A DNA stretch of 64,000 nt, from the NCBI GenBank assembly GCA_944323055.1, contig CALUQZ010000002.1, forward strand, positions 1 to 64,000. The letters run 5' to 3'. The notes below the pieces were generated by a model. It was not told the origin of the DNA and did not search any database. It saw only the letters and a list, made by a program, of their open reading frames with translations. The position numbers and the translations under genes are program-made. The DNA comes from an uncultured Acholeplasmatales bacterium (GTDB lineage Bacteria > Bacillota_I > Bacilli_A > Acholeplasmatales > Anaeroplasmataceae). Below are positions 36,885 through 45,872 of the stretch, piece after piece. Each line of letters starts with the position of its first letter. Positions within the stretch are counted from its first letter, which is position 1.

Positions 36885-38126
36885 ATGTATTTATGTATCG
36901 ATTTAAAATCTTTTTATGCCTCAGTTGAATGTGTAGTTGCTAAATTAGATCCTATGACAACTAATCTAGTAGTAGCCGATAAAACAAGAGGCCCCGGAGC
37001 TTTATGTCTAGCTGTTAGTCCACCCCTTAAGCAATTAGGAGTTAGAAATAGATGTCGTCTTTATGAGATACCAGATAATATTAAATATTTAATTGCTAAA
37101 CCTAAGATGAGTTTATATATTAAATATTCTGTTCTAATTTATAAAATCTATTTAAAGTATTTAAGTGAAACGGATATTTATCCTTATTCTATTGATGAAA
37201 TGTTTTTAGATATCTCATCATATCTAAATTATTATCAAATGACTCCTTATATGTTAGCTAAAAGAATCTTAAAAGATATAAAAGATACTTTAAATATAAC
37301 AGCTACTTGTGGTATTGGTACTAATTTATATCTAGCTAAAGTAGCTTTAGATATTTTAGCTAAACATGATCCGAATTACATTGCTTATTTAGATGAGAAA
37401 ACTTATATAGATAAATTAAGTCATCATAAGCCCCTAACAGATTTTTTTCAAATTGGGGTTGGTATAGCTAAAACTTTAAACAATTTAGGAATATATGATT
37501 TAGCAGGCCTACAAACATTTCCTCTTTCTAAGCTTCAAGAAGTATTTGGTATAAATGCGGATATTTTATATGAACATGCTTTTGGACGAGATGATACAAC
37601 TTTTTTAGATATTAGAAATTATCAAACTAAAGGTAATAGTTTATCTTTATCACAAGTTTTATTTAGAGATTATAATTATTTAGAAGCTAGAGATATTATT
37701 AAAGAAATGGTAATGTCTTTAACTCTTACTTTAATTCAAAATCGATTAATTACTAAATCAATTAGTTTAAGTATTGTTTATACTAAAAACACCTTTAAAT
37801 CATTTCATAAGCAAAAACAAATTTATGCAACTAATAATTATCAAAACATATTAACTAATTTTTTATATTTATATGACAATTTTGTTTTAAAAGAAGGTTA
37901 TATAAGACAAATAGGTATAAGTTTTAATCAAATAAATAAAGAAGCTTTTAAAGAATACAATTTGTTTACTGACCAAAAACAAGAAGAAATAGACTATCGT
38001 TTATTTAAAACAATAAATGATATTAAAAATCGTTATGGTAGAAATAGTCTATTACAAGGTATTAATTTATTAGAACATTCTACCCAAAAAATAAGAAATA
38101 CATTAATAGGAGGACATCATGAATAA
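36885..38126 (+). CDS. Y-family DNA polymerase, UmuC/UvrX-like
   Basis: About 413 residues. Palm motif CIDLKSFYASVECV, then SPPLKQLGVRNRCRLYEIP, catalytic YSIDEMFLDISSYL, and the helix-hairpin-helix segment FFQIGVGIAKTLNNLGIYDL. The CIDLKSFYASVE start, with Cys and Lys in place of the HIDxDxF pattern of DinB, is typical of the UmuC-like branch found on Gram-positive chromosomes and mobile elements. The ATG at 36885 has a perfect AAGGAGG site. It overlaps a YolD-like gene by 8 nt, the usual partner arrangement. Confidence 0.9.
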   Translation: MYLCIDLKSFYASVECVVAKLDPMTTNLVVADKTRGPGALCLAVSPPLKQLGVRNRCRLYEIPDNIKYLIAKPKMSLYIKYSVLIYKIYLKYLSETDIYPYSIDEMFLDISSYLNYYQMTPYMLAKRILKDIKDTLNITATCGIGTNLYLAKVALDILAKHDPNYIAYLDEKTYIDKLSHHKPLTDFFQIGVGIAKTLNNLGIYDLAGLQTFPLSKLQEVFGINADILYEHAFGRDDTTFLDIRNYQTKGNSLSLSQVLFRDYNYLEARDIIKEMVMSLTLTLIQNRLITKSISLSIVYTKNTFKSFHKQKQIYATNNYQNILTNFLYLYDNFVLKEGYIRQIGISFNQINKEAFKEYNLFTDQKQEEIDYRLFKTINDIKNRYGRNSLLQGINLLEHSTQKIRNTLIGGHHE

Positions 38127-38427
38127 CGCTAAGATTTATATGCCATTTCAGGCTTTAAAAGGATATGAAGAGGAAATTAAAAAGGCTAGTACTAAAAAAG
38201 AAGAAAGAAAAATTTTATTAGATGATAGAATTGATGCTCTAAATTATATATTAAAAGAGATTAAAGTTAATGATATTATTAAAATAATATATTATAATAA
38301 GTCTAGTTATCTTTTAAAAAAAGGATTATTATCAAAACTTAACTATAATAAACAATATTTATTTTTAGATAATAAAAAAATCTATTTTAAAGATATTTAT
38401 GATATAGAAAAAGTAGAGGTATTTTAA
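38119..38427 (+). CDS. YolD-like protein, partner of the UmuC-like polymerase
   Basis: 102 residues matching the YolD-like pattern: MPFQALKGYEEEI at the N-terminus, LLDDRIDALNYILKE in the middle, then a small beta-rich domain IKIIYYNKSS...LDNKKIYFKDIYDIE. Such proteins accompany UvrX/UmuC homologues in Bacilli and may act like UmuD. It is enclosed by 8-nt and 1-nt overlaps with its neighbours. Confidence 0.72.
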   Translation: MNNAKIYMPFQALKGYEEEIKKASTKKEERKILLDDRIDALNYILKEIKVNDIIKIIYYNKSSYLLKKGLLSKLNYNKQYLFLDNKKIYFKDIYDIEKVEVF

Positions 38428-39056
38428 TGAATATATTTTTTGATTTAGACGGAACTCTTATTGATACTATTTATGATATAAGTTATGCGGTTAATGAAGC
38501 TTTAAAATTAAATAATTTAAAACAGATAAGTTTAGAAGAAGTAAAAAATAACTTAGGTCATGGTTCTAAAAATTTAATAACTAAATGTAGTCATGATAAT
38601 TTTAGTTTAAAATTATATGATGATTATAAAAAGATTTATCATGATAATTTATGTAACTTATCAAAAATTTATCCATATGTTTTAGATACTTTAATTCAAT
38701 TGAAAAATAGAGATATTGTCTTAGGTGTTTATTCAAATAAAGATGAAAATGATGTAATTAAAATTATTAATCATTATCTTCCTAATCTATTTACTTATAT
38801 TATTGGTAAAAGAAGTAATTATCCTTTAAAACCAGATCCTAGTTTAATGGAAAGTATAATTAAAAATAATAATTTAGATATCAATGATTTTTATTATGTT
38901 GGTGATATGCAAACAGATAAAGATTTAGCTATTAATTTAGGTGTTAAATTTATTTATGCAAGCTATGGTTATAGTAAAGTTGAATTAGATAGCGAAATAT
39001 GTATTAAAAACTTTAAAGAATTGAGTTATTTATTTGCTAAAGAGAGTGATAAATAG
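38427..39056 (+). CDS. HAD-superfamily phosphatase (phosphoglycolate-phosphatase-like)
   Basis: 209 residues, HAD subfamily IA: motif I FDLDGTLIDT, cap domain with SYAVNEALKLNNL and LGHGSKNLI, motif II VYSNKDE, motif III KPDPSLMESI and motif IV YVGDMQTDKDLAINLG. These match Gph/PpaX-type enzymes. Last member of the polymerase operon; substrate unproven. Confidence 0.88.
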   Translation: MNIFFDLDGTLIDTIYDISYAVNEALKLNNLKQISLEEVKNNLGHGSKNLITKCSHDNFSLKLYDDYKKIYHDNLCNLSKIYPYVLDTLIQLKNRDIVLGVYSNKDENDVIKIINHYLPNLFTYIIGKRSNYPLKPDPSLMESIIKNNNLDINDFYYVGDMQTDKDLAINLGVKFIYASYGYSKVELDSEICIKNFKELSYLFAKESDK

Positions 39057-39083
39057 TATAATATAGCGCAAAGGAGTGATTTT

Positions 39084-40445
39084 ATGTATAGAAAAAATGT
39101 TTGGGAAAAATATGAAGATTATAAAGAAATCATGGAATTTAATGAAGGTTATAAACACTTTATATCTGTTGGTAAAACGGAAAGACTTTGTGTAAATGAA
39201 GCTATTAAATTAGCTTTAGAAGCTGGTTTTAAACCATTAAGTGCTTATAAAACATTAAAGCCTGGTGATAAAGTTTATAGTGTAAATCGTGGTAAGAATA
39301 TTTGCGTATTTGTAATGGGTAAAAAGAATTTAGAACAAGGTTTAAATATTTTAGGTGCTCATATTGATTCACCAAGATTAGATATTAAACAAAATCCATT
39401 ATATGAAAGTACCGATTTTGCTTTACTTGATACTCACTATTATGGTGGTATTAAAAAGTATCAATGGGTTACAATTCCACTTGCTTTACATGGTGTTGTT
39501 TATAAAAAAGATGGTAGCGTAGTTGAAATACATATTGGTGAAGATTTAAATGATCCAGTACTTGGTATTAGTGATTTATTAGTTCATTTATCTGCTGATC
39601 AACTTCAAAAAACAGCTAGTAAAGTTATTGAAGGGGAAGACCTTGATTTAACAGTGGGTTCTATTCCGCTTAAAGATAGTGAAAAAGATAAAGTTAAAGC
39701 TAATGTTTTAAAATTAATTAATGAAAAATATCAAATTGAAGAAGAAGATTTCTTAAGTGCGGAAATAGAAGTTGTTCCGGCTGGTCCTGCGCGTGATTAT
39801 GGTCTTGATCGTTCAATGGTAGCTGGTTATGGTCATGATGATAGAGTATGTGCTTATACATCTTTAAAAGCTGTTTTAGATTTAAAAGAAGTGCCTAACA
39901 ATACAGCCTGTGCTATATTAGTTGATAAAGAAGAAGTAGGTTCAATTGGGGCTACTGGGGCAGAATCTAGTTACTTTATAAATACAATTGCTGAATTAAT
40001 GAATTTAGAAGGAACTTATTCTCCACTTGCTTTACAACATGCCTTAACTAATTCTAAAATGTTATCAAGCGATGTATCTGCTGGTGTTGATCCGCTATAT
40101 TTAGGAGTAAATGAAGCTAAAAATAGTGCATATTTAGGTAAAGGTATTGTATTAAACAAATATACAGGGAGTCGTGGTAAGAGCGGCTGTAATGATGCTA
40201 GCCCAGAATTTATTGCTTATTTAAGAAACATTTTTGATAATAACAATATATGCTTCCAAACTGCTGAACTTGGTAAAGTTGACCAAGGTGGTGGTGGCAC
40301 TATTGCCTATATTTTAGCAAATAAGGATATCAATGTAATTGATGCTGGTATTCCAGTATTAAATATGCATAGTCCAATGGAAATTGTTTCTAAAGCTGAT
40401 GTATATGAAGCATATTTAGCATATTTAACTTTTGTTAAAGCATAA
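39084..40445 (+). CDS. M18 family aspartyl/general aminopeptidase
   Basis: Zinc aminopeptidase of 453 residues, making the usual large cytosolic peptidase. Metal-ligand motifs are AHIDSPRLDIKQNP, GHDDRVCAYTSL (with Asp), DKEEVGSIGATGAE (catalytic Glu and ligand Glu), SSDVSAGVDP, and a C-terminal GIPVLNMHSPMEIVSKAD with the last His ligand. GGAG precedes the start; a bidirectional terminator follows. Confidence 0.93.
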   Translation: MYRKNVWEKYEDYKEIMEFNEGYKHFISVGKTERLCVNEAIKLALEAGFKPLSAYKTLKPGDKVYSVNRGKNICVFVMGKKNLEQGLNILGAHIDSPRLDIKQNPLYESTDFALLDTHYYGGIKKYQWVTIPLALHGVVYKKDGSVVEIHIGEDLNDPVLGISDLLVHLSADQLQKTASKVIEGEDLDLTVGSIPLKDSEKDKVKANVLKLINEKYQIEEEDFLSAEIEVVPAGPARDYGLDRSMVAGYGHDDRVCAYTSLKAVLDLKEVPNNTACAILVDKEEVGSIGATGAESSYFINTIAELMNLEGTYSPLALQHALTNSKMLSSDVSAGVDPLYLGVNEAKNSAYLGKGIVLNKYTGSRGKSGCNDASPEFIAYLRNIFDNNNICFQTAELGKVDQGGGGTIAYILANKDINVIDAGIPVLNMHSPMEIVSKADVYEAYLAYLTFVKA

Positions 40446-40454
40446 TAAAAAAAC

Positions 40455-40496
40455 GGCTTTAAAATCACTTAAATTGTGGTTTAAAGCCATTTTATT
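40455..40496. terminator. Bidirectional terminator between aminopeptidase and HtrA-like gene
   Basis: GGCTTTAAA (40455-40463) pairs with TTTAAAGCC (40480-40488); A run left and T run right. Confidence 0.85.
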
Positions 40497-41603
40497 TTAT
40501 TCAGGGATAAATTGAACAATTTCAAAAGTTATATCACGAGCCGCTCTATTTCTTATGATATTAATAGTTATGGTATCACCAATTTCTAAATCGCTATTGT
40601 ATAGTTGTTGCATTAAAGTTTGACTAGAAGTGAATTCAACATTATGAGTAGTACCATCTGCTTTAGTATAACTTACACTATTAATTTGATCATATATTTG
40701 AAAACTATTATAGCCAGAAGCCGTACTATTATTAGATACACCACTTACAACAATAGAAGTATTACCAAAAATTGACTGAACCATATCAGTTAATGTAAAA
40801 GCAAATTCATAAGAACCTACATAATAACCTTTAGTAGTCCAAGTACCATCACTATATGTTGATGTTTTTAAAATTGAATTGACAACATCCATTGCTGTAT
40901 CAATTGGTATAGCAAATCCTAATCCTTCTACACCTTCATCGACATATTTAGCGTTAACAACACCTACAAGTCTGCCAGCCATATCAAACATTGCTCCACC
41001 ACTATTACCAGAATTAATAGAAGCGTCAGTTTGGATTAAACTCATAGTTCTATAATCTTCGCTAACTACATTTCGATTAATATATGAAACATAACCACTA
41101 GTTATGCTACCAGGTAATGTTCCTAAAGGATTACCAATAATGACAACTTGACTTCCTAATTGTAAATCAGAGCTATTATCAATAGTAGCACAATTATAAG
41201 TAGTGCCATCAACTGATAGTAAAGCTATATCATTAGTCGGATCGCCACCAACAAGTTTTGCAGGTAAAACAGTACTTTGATCTGATAATGTAACACTATA
41301 GCTACTAGCCCCATCAATTACGTGGTAGCAGGTTAAAATATAACTTAAATTTAGAGTACTATCAGAAGAAATAAACATTCCACTGCCCATACTATATGAA
41401 TTTTCGTTTATATCGGCTCTAATAGATACAACTGAATCATAAGTTGCATCAACAACATCAGCTACTGTACCTGCTTTATCGAGTATACTATCATTATTAT
41501 AGATGATAACCGGACTTGAGCTTTGATAAGTAGCATTGTTGTCACACGAAGTTAAACTTAATATGAATATAAAAGTTAATACTAAAAAACTGATTTTTTT
41601 CAT
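40497..41603 (-). CDS. HtrA/DegP-like serine protease, lipoprotein
   Basis: 368 residues. A signal peptide ends in the lipobox LTSC (Cys ~20), so the protein is probably anchored by lipid at the outer face of the membrane. The trypsin-like triad is visible: His in ILTCYHVIDG, Asp in TNDIALLSVDG, Ser in DASINSGNSGGAMFD. The ~110 C-terminal residues may be a divergent PDZ domain. Common Gram-positive HtrA proteins use a membrane helix instead. Likely role: quality control of exported proteins. It is a single-gene transcript. Confidence 0.88.
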   Translation of the reverse strand: MKKISFLVLTFIFILSLTSCDNNATYQSSSPVIIYNNDSILDKAGTVADVVDATYDSVVSIRADINENSYSMGSGMFISSDSTLNLSYILTCYHVIDGASSYSVTLSDQSTVLPAKLVGGDPTNDIALLSVDGTTYNCATIDNSSDLQLGSQVVIIGNPLGTLPGSITSGYVSYINRNVVSEDYRTMSLIQTDASINSGNSGGAMFDMAGRLVGVVNAKYVDEGVEGLGFAIPIDTAMDVVNSILKTSTYSDGTWTTKGYYVGSYEFAFTLTDMVQSIFGNTSIVVSGVSNNSTASGYNSFQIYDQINSVSYTKADGTTHNVEFTSSQTLMQQLYNSDLEIGDTITINIIRNRAARDITFEIVQFIPE

Positions 41604-41756
41604 AATATCATCACCTTTTGTTATTATAATAATAAAATGTGGGAAAAGTATGGCATAATGACATTAAATAGTGTTTTTTTTAATTTATAACTAGCTATTA
41701 GCTTTAATAATTACTAATTTATAGTATAATTAGTTTTGAAAGGAGAAAGAATTATT

Positions 41757-43259
41757 ATGCATAATATTTCCCAAGATGAAACACCTTTTTTAACAGCTTT
41801 AGAAAATTATATGAATGAAAATATTTCTCCATTTGATGTCCCAGGGCATCATATGGGGAATGTACCTAATAAACTTAAAGATTTAATTGGTGAGCTAGTA
41901 TTTAAAGCAGATGTTAATGCTCCTCGTGGACTAGATAATTTAAATCATCCAACATCAGTTATTAAAGAAGCCGAGATGTTGTTAGCACAAGCATATCAAG
42001 CTAAAGATGCCTTTTTTTTGGTTAATGGAACAACTGCTGGTATTCAAGCTATGTTAATGACAGTATGTAAAGCTAAAGATAAAATTATTCTACCACGTAA
42101 TTGTCATAAATCTGCAATAAATGCTTTAATATTAAGTGGAGCTATTCCTATTTTTATTAGTCCTACATATGATTATGATTTAGAAATAGCTAATGAACCA
42201 ACTATTGACTCTTATATTAAAGCTATGGACGAAAATAAAGATGCAAAAGCAATTTTTGTTATAAATCCAACTTATTTTGGTGCTTGTTTAGATTTAAAAA
42301 CTTTAACTGAAGAGGCTCACAAAAGAAAAATGTTAGTTTTAGTCGATGAAGCACATGGTTCCCACTTTGCATTTAATGCAAATGGCCCATCTAGTGCCAT
42401 TTTATGTGGCGCAGATGCAACTAGTTGTAGTCTACATAAAACTTTAGGTAGTTTAACTCAATCATCAGTTTTATTAATTAATAGTAACAATATAAGTCGT
42501 TATGATATTATGAAGACTTTAAATATTTTAAATACAACTAGTCCTTCTAATTTACTAATAGCTAGTTTAGATGCAGCTAGACATTATATAGTTAAGTATG
42601 GACAAAACAAATTAAATGAAATGATTAATTTAGCTAACTATGCTAGAGAAGAAATAAATAAGATACCAGGCTTTAAAGCAGTTGGTAAAGATTATTTTAT
42701 TAAAAATGGTGCTTATAATTATGATGAGACTAAATTAGTTATTGCTTTAGATGATATTAACTTGACAGGATTTATGTTATATAATTTATTAAAAGATAAA
42801 TATCATATTCAAATGGAATTAGCTGAACAATATGTTATATTAGGAATAATTGCTTTAGGTTCTAAAAAAGAGCATATTGATAATTTAATTAAAGCATTAC
42901 AAGAAATTTCTAAAGAATACTATAAAAGTGATATTAAATATCCTAAATATCGATTTAATATTGAATACCCAAAACAAGTAGTACGGCCAAGAAGTGCTTA
43001 TCATGCTCCTTTATTAAAAGTTAAATTAGAAGATGCTATTGGTAAAATATCTAAAGAAGCAATAATGGTTTATCCACCAGGCATACCACTAATTATTCCA
43101 GGAGAAGTATTTTCAAAAGAATTGATTGAACATATTAAATATTATCTTTCAACAAGTGCAACTATTCTATCTGATTATGATGATGGATATGTAGCAGTGA
43201 TAGATGAAAATAAATGGTCTAAATATGAAAAGTATCGTGAGGTTTTAGAAAATGATTAA
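41757..43259 (+). CDS. speA: Orn/Lys/Arg decarboxylase, probably arginine decarboxylase
   Basis: About 500 residues, fold-type I PLP enzyme. It shows FDVPGHHMGN, LDNLNHPTSVI, NGTTAGIQAM, VDEAHGSHFAFN and the PLP lysine in SCSLHKTLGSLTQSS, plus the C-terminal YPPGIPLIIPGE motif. The ATG at 41757 follows AAAGGAG. Arginine is the inferred substrate because the next two genes process agmatine and N-carbamoylputrescine. Overlaps the next gene by 8 nt. Confidence 0.9.
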   Translation: MHNISQDETPFLTALENYMNENISPFDVPGHHMGNVPNKLKDLIGELVFKADVNAPRGLDNLNHPTSVIKEAEMLLAQAYQAKDAFFLVNGTTAGIQAMLMTVCKAKDKIILPRNCHKSAINALILSGAIPIFISPTYDYDLEIANEPTIDSYIKAMDENKDAKAIFVINPTYFGACLDLKTLTEEAHKRKMLVLVDEAHGSHFAFNANGPSSAILCGADATSCSLHKTLGSLTQSSVLLINSNNISRYDIMKTLNILNTTSPSNLLIASLDAARHYIVKYGQNKLNEMINLANYAREEINKIPGFKAVGKDYFIKNGAYNYDETKLVIALDDINLTGFMLYNLLKDKYHIQMELAEQYVILGIIALGSKKEHIDNLIKALQEISKEYYKSDIKYPKYRFNIEYPKQVVRPRSAYHAPLLKVKLEDAIGKISKEAIMVYPPGIPLIIPGEVFSKELIEHIKYYLSTSATILSDYDDGYVAVIDENKWSKYEKYREVLEND

Positions 43260-44304
43260 ATATCCATTTGAAGGTACTAAACATAAAGCTACTATAATTA
43301 TGTTGCCATATCGTAAAGATATTTGGTTAAATGAAGGTAAAGATGCTAGAAAAGTAATTTTAGAAATGGCTAAAATAATAACTAAATATGAAAAATTATA
43401 TTTAATAGCTCATGATAGTATTTATAAAGAAGCTAAAGAAATGTTTAATTTAGACAATGTTTTCATTATTAAAATGAATTATAATGATGCTTGGGCTAGA
43501 GATATTTGTCCGTTATTTGTCGTAGAAGATAATAAATTAAAAGGAATTAGTTTTGATTTTAATGCTTGGGGTGGTAGCTTTGATGGCCTTTATAGCGATT
43601 ATGAAGCTGATCGGAAAGTTAAATCAGAATTACTTAAATATTTAAACATAGAAGAAGTTAAAATTCCTTTCATTTTAGAAGGTGGTAGTATCAATACAGA
43701 TGGTTGTGGTAACCTTTTAACAACAAGAGCTTGTTTATTATCTAAAGGACGTAACCCATCTTATAATGAAGAAGAAATAACAAATATATTAAAAGAAAGT
43801 TTGAATTTAAAAAATATCATATATTTAGATAATGGTATAGTCGAAGATGAAACAAATGAGCATGTTGATAATATGGCTGCATTTTTAGATTCTAAAACGA
43901 TAGCATTAGCTTGGAGTGATTATGGATTACAACATGAATATAGCATTAAGGCTTATAATTATTTAAATTCTTTAGGATATAATGTAATAAAATTACCAGT
44001 TCCAAATCCCGATTTAAAAATGACAGAAGATGAATCAAAATCTATTGAATTAAGTAAAGATACTAAAGTTCGTTTAGAATCTAGTAAACTTGCAGCTAGT
44101 TATATTAATTTCTATCAAAGTGATAAATATATTTTATTACCTCAATTTAATGTTAAAGAAGATGAACTAGCTTATAATATTTTAAATGATTTTTATCAAG
44201 GTAAAAAAACTATTTATAAAATACAATCTAGAGCTATTTTAGTATCTGGAGGTAATATACACTGCATTACTATGCAAATTCCGGAGGTTAAATGTGAAAG
44301 TTAA
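43252..44304 (+). CDS. aguA: Agmatine deiminase
   Basis: Converts agmatine to N-carbamoylputrescine and ammonia. 350 residues of the PAD/AIH fold: NYNDAWARDICPLFVV, the EGGSINTDGCGNLLTTRACLLS segment, EDETNEHVDNMAAFL with the catalytic His, and the C-terminal nucleophile Cys in SGGNIHCITMQIP. Middle gene of a three-gene arginine-to-putrescine operon, overlapping both neighbours by 8 and 11 nt. Confidence 0.94.
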   Translation: MIKYPFEGTKHKATIIMLPYRKDIWLNEGKDARKVILEMAKIITKYEKLYLIAHDSIYKEAKEMFNLDNVFIIKMNYNDAWARDICPLFVVEDNKLKGISFDFNAWGGSFDGLYSDYEADRKVKSELLKYLNIEEVKIPFILEGGSINTDGCGNLLTTRACLLSKGRNPSYNEEEITNILKESLNLKNIIYLDNGIVEDETNEHVDNMAAFLDSKTIALAWSDYGLQHEYSIKAYNYLNSLGYNVIKLPVPNPDLKMTEDESKSIELSKDTKVRLESSKLAASYINFYQSDKYILLPQFNVKEDELAYNILNDFYQGKKTIYKIQSRAILVSGGNIHCITMQIPEVKCES

Positions 44305-45148
44305 AGTTGCAGCTGTTCAAATGAAGATGACAGATAAAGAAGAAGAAAATATTAGATTAGCTGATCTATTAGTTAAAGATGCTGCTAATAAAGGGGCTAA
44401 TATTATCTTGTTACCTGAATTATTTAGTAGTCTATATTTTTGTCAAATAGAAGATTACAATAATTTTAAATTGGCTAGACCATATAAAAATAATCCAATA
44501 CTAGAACACTTTAGTAATTTGTCTAAAGAATTAAATGTTGTATTGCCAATATCTTTTTTTGAAGTAGAAAATAATTGTTATTATAATTCTTTAGTTGTCT
44601 TTGATGCTGATGGTACAGATTTAGGATTATATCGTAAAACACATATACCAACAGGTCAATGTTATGAAGAAAAATTTTACTTTACGCCTGGCAATACAGG
44701 TTTTAAAGTATTTGAAACTAAATTTGCAAAAATAGGTGTAGGAATATGTTGGGATCAATGGTTTCCAGAAACAGCTAGAATTTTAGCAATTAAAGGAGCT
44801 GAAATTTTATTATATCCAACAGCTATAGGTAGTGAACCTGTTTTAGATAAAGATAGTAAAGACCATTGGCAAAATACGATGTGTGGTCATGCTGCAAGTA
44901 ATATTATGCCTTTAGTTGCTAGTAACCGCGTAGGTGTAGAACGTGCAACTAATTCAAGTATGAACTTTTTTGGTTCATCATTTATTGCTAGTGAAGATGG
45001 CAATAAAGTAAAAGAATTTAATCGTGAAGATATAGGTGTTTTAATTCATGAATTTGATTTAGCAAAAATTAGAGAAAAACGTTACAGTTGGGGTGTTTTC
45101 CGCGATAGAAGACCGGAAATGTATACTGATATACTTAAAAATAGTTGA
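44294..45148 (+). CDS. aguB: N-carbamoylputrescine amidase
   Basis: Nitrilase-family enzyme hydrolysing N-carbamoylputrescine to putrescine, CO2 and ammonia. 284 residues with the Glu-Lys-Cys triad in LLPELFSSLYF, LYRKTHIPTG and VGICWDQWFPE. Completes the route arginine to agmatine to N-carbamoylputrescine to putrescine. The polyamine importer PotABCD is encoded 9 kb downstream, beyond the CRISPR locus. Confidence 0.94.
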   Translation: MKVKVAAVQMKMTDKEEENIRLADLLVKDAANKGANIILLPELFSSLYFCQIEDYNNFKLARPYKNNPILEHFSNLSKELNVVLPISFFEVENNCYYNSLVVFDADGTDLGLYRKTHIPTGQCYEEKFYFTPGNTGFKVFETKFAKIGVGICWDQWFPETARILAIKGAEILLYPTAIGSEPVLDKDSKDHWQNTMCGHAASNIMPLVASNRVGVERATNSSMNFFGSSFIASEDGNKVKEFNREDIGVLIHEFDLAKIREKRYSWGVFRDRRPEMYTDILKNS

Positions 45149-45185
45149 AATGGTTTTCTAATTCTATTAAAATAGAGTTAGAAAT

Positions 45186-45260
45186 AGAAGCATCGCCAAG
45201 TGGAAAGGCACGGGACTCTGACTCCCTTATACGTAGGTTCGAATCCTACTGCTTCTGCCA
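45186..45260 (+). tRNA. tRNA-Gln (CUG)
   Basis: 75 nt. Acceptor AGAAGCA pairs fully with TGCTTCT; D stem GCC/GGC; anticodon loop CTCTGAC (anticodon CTG); T arm GTAGG TTCGAAT CCTAC; discriminator G and encoded CCA. One pair in the anticodon stem is imperfect (C-T at the outer end). Confidence 0.9.
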
Positions 45261-45270
45261 AGTTGTATTT

Positions 45271-45293
45271 AAAGCTAGGTTTCTAGCTTTTTT
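45271..45293 (+). terminator. Terminator of tRNA-Gln
   Basis: AAAGCTAG (45271-45278) and CTAGCTTT (45283-45290) form a hairpin followed by T residues. Confidence 0.85.
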
Positions 45294-45354
45294 ACTTTTT
45301 TTAGTTGACAATAAGTGAATCGATTTTAAAATAGTATCTAGGAAGTGACATAAT

Positions 45355-45592
45355 ATGCATTTAGGTATTTCTATTGTTTTAATAAATTAAGATTATATTG
45401 CCATGGTCCATTTGCATGGTTAATATTTATTATAGGTTCTATCTTTTTAGCAATATATTATTTATTAAAATTCTACATTTTAATAATCATATTCCATTTA
45501 AACTAATTTATAAAGTAATATTAAAACTTATAAATAAAAGAAATAATACAACTAATGAGACTGTAGTAAGTGATATTATAGACAAAAATTAA
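45355..45592 (+). pseudogene. Degenerate small membrane-protein gene
   Basis: Short pieces in different frames suggest one decayed gene. ATG 45355 (after GGAAGTGACA) gives eleven residues before TAA. Another frame then reads LYCHGPFAWLIFIIGSI and continues as a hydrophobic helix, and the third frame gives HIPFKLIYKVILKLINK to a stop at 45592, which coincides with a good terminator. No single frame covers the region. Family not recognised. Alternatively it is simply non-coding. Confidence 0.4.
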
Positions 45593-45642
45593 AGCTTAAA
45601 CTATACACTATTAAAATTAAAAAGTATAATTTAAGCTTTTTT
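45592..45642 (+). terminator. Terminator after the degenerate gene
   Basis: The 15-nt arms at 45592-45606 and 45624-45638 (core AAGCTTAAA / TTTAAGCTT) pair with one mismatch, followed by T residues. Confidence 0.75.
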
Positions 45643-45684
45643 ATTATAAATAAAATATTTTTTTGTGTAATTTTTCTATTTTAG

Positions 45685-45712
45685 TTGACAAAGATCTTAA
45701 TAGTGCTATAAT
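45685..45712 (+). promoter_or_regulatory. Probable cas operon promoter
   Basis: TTGACA (45685-45690), 16 nt, TATAAT (45707-45712): both hexamers perfect. It is the only strong + strand promoter between the upstream terminator and cas9. Transcription from ~45719 would run through the antisense of the tracrRNA gene before reaching cas9, giving a leader of ~150 nt. Confidence 0.75.
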
Positions 45713-45734
45713 TTACTTGTAAACTAATTAGGTT

Positions 45735-45803
45735 AAAAAAAGGACCTACAACAGGTCCACACGTATTCGCTAAATGCTTATTTGCACTCGTTTGCTAATA
45801 CAT
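45735..45803 (-). ncRNA. tracrRNA
   Basis: On the - strand the RNA begins at the anti-repeat GTATTAGCAAAC (45801-45790), then GAGTGCAAAT (45789-45780). It pairs with the repeat as 12 bp upper stem (repeat positions 10-21), a small bulge (repeat G9 against tracr GA), and 8 bp lower stem (repeat positions 1-8, with G-U pairs). A tail AAGCATTTAGCGAATACGTG (nexus region) and a strong terminator GGACCT-GTTGT-AGGTCC plus seven T follow (45758-45735). At about 69 nt it is short, close to a mature form. Confidence 0.92.
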
Positions 45804-45807
45804 CTAA

Positions 45808-45836
45808 ATAATAAACTAAATTAGTTAATTTGTCAA
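45808..45836 (-). promoter_or_regulatory. tracrRNA promoter
   Basis: On the - strand TTGACA (45831-45836), exactly 17 nt, TATTAT (45808-45813); the predicted start (~45801-45803) coincides with the anti-repeat 5' end. Confidence 0.85.
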
Positions 45837-45872
45837 TAACATTTTTAATTTTTTTAAAAAATGGAGGAATTT

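Noticed and set aside
45735-45860. Long tracrRNA form that could act as a natural single guide repressing the cas promoter
   Set aside because: The predicted tracrRNA start coincides with the anti-repeat, and no repeat-like segment lies upstream on the - strand that could fold back on it.
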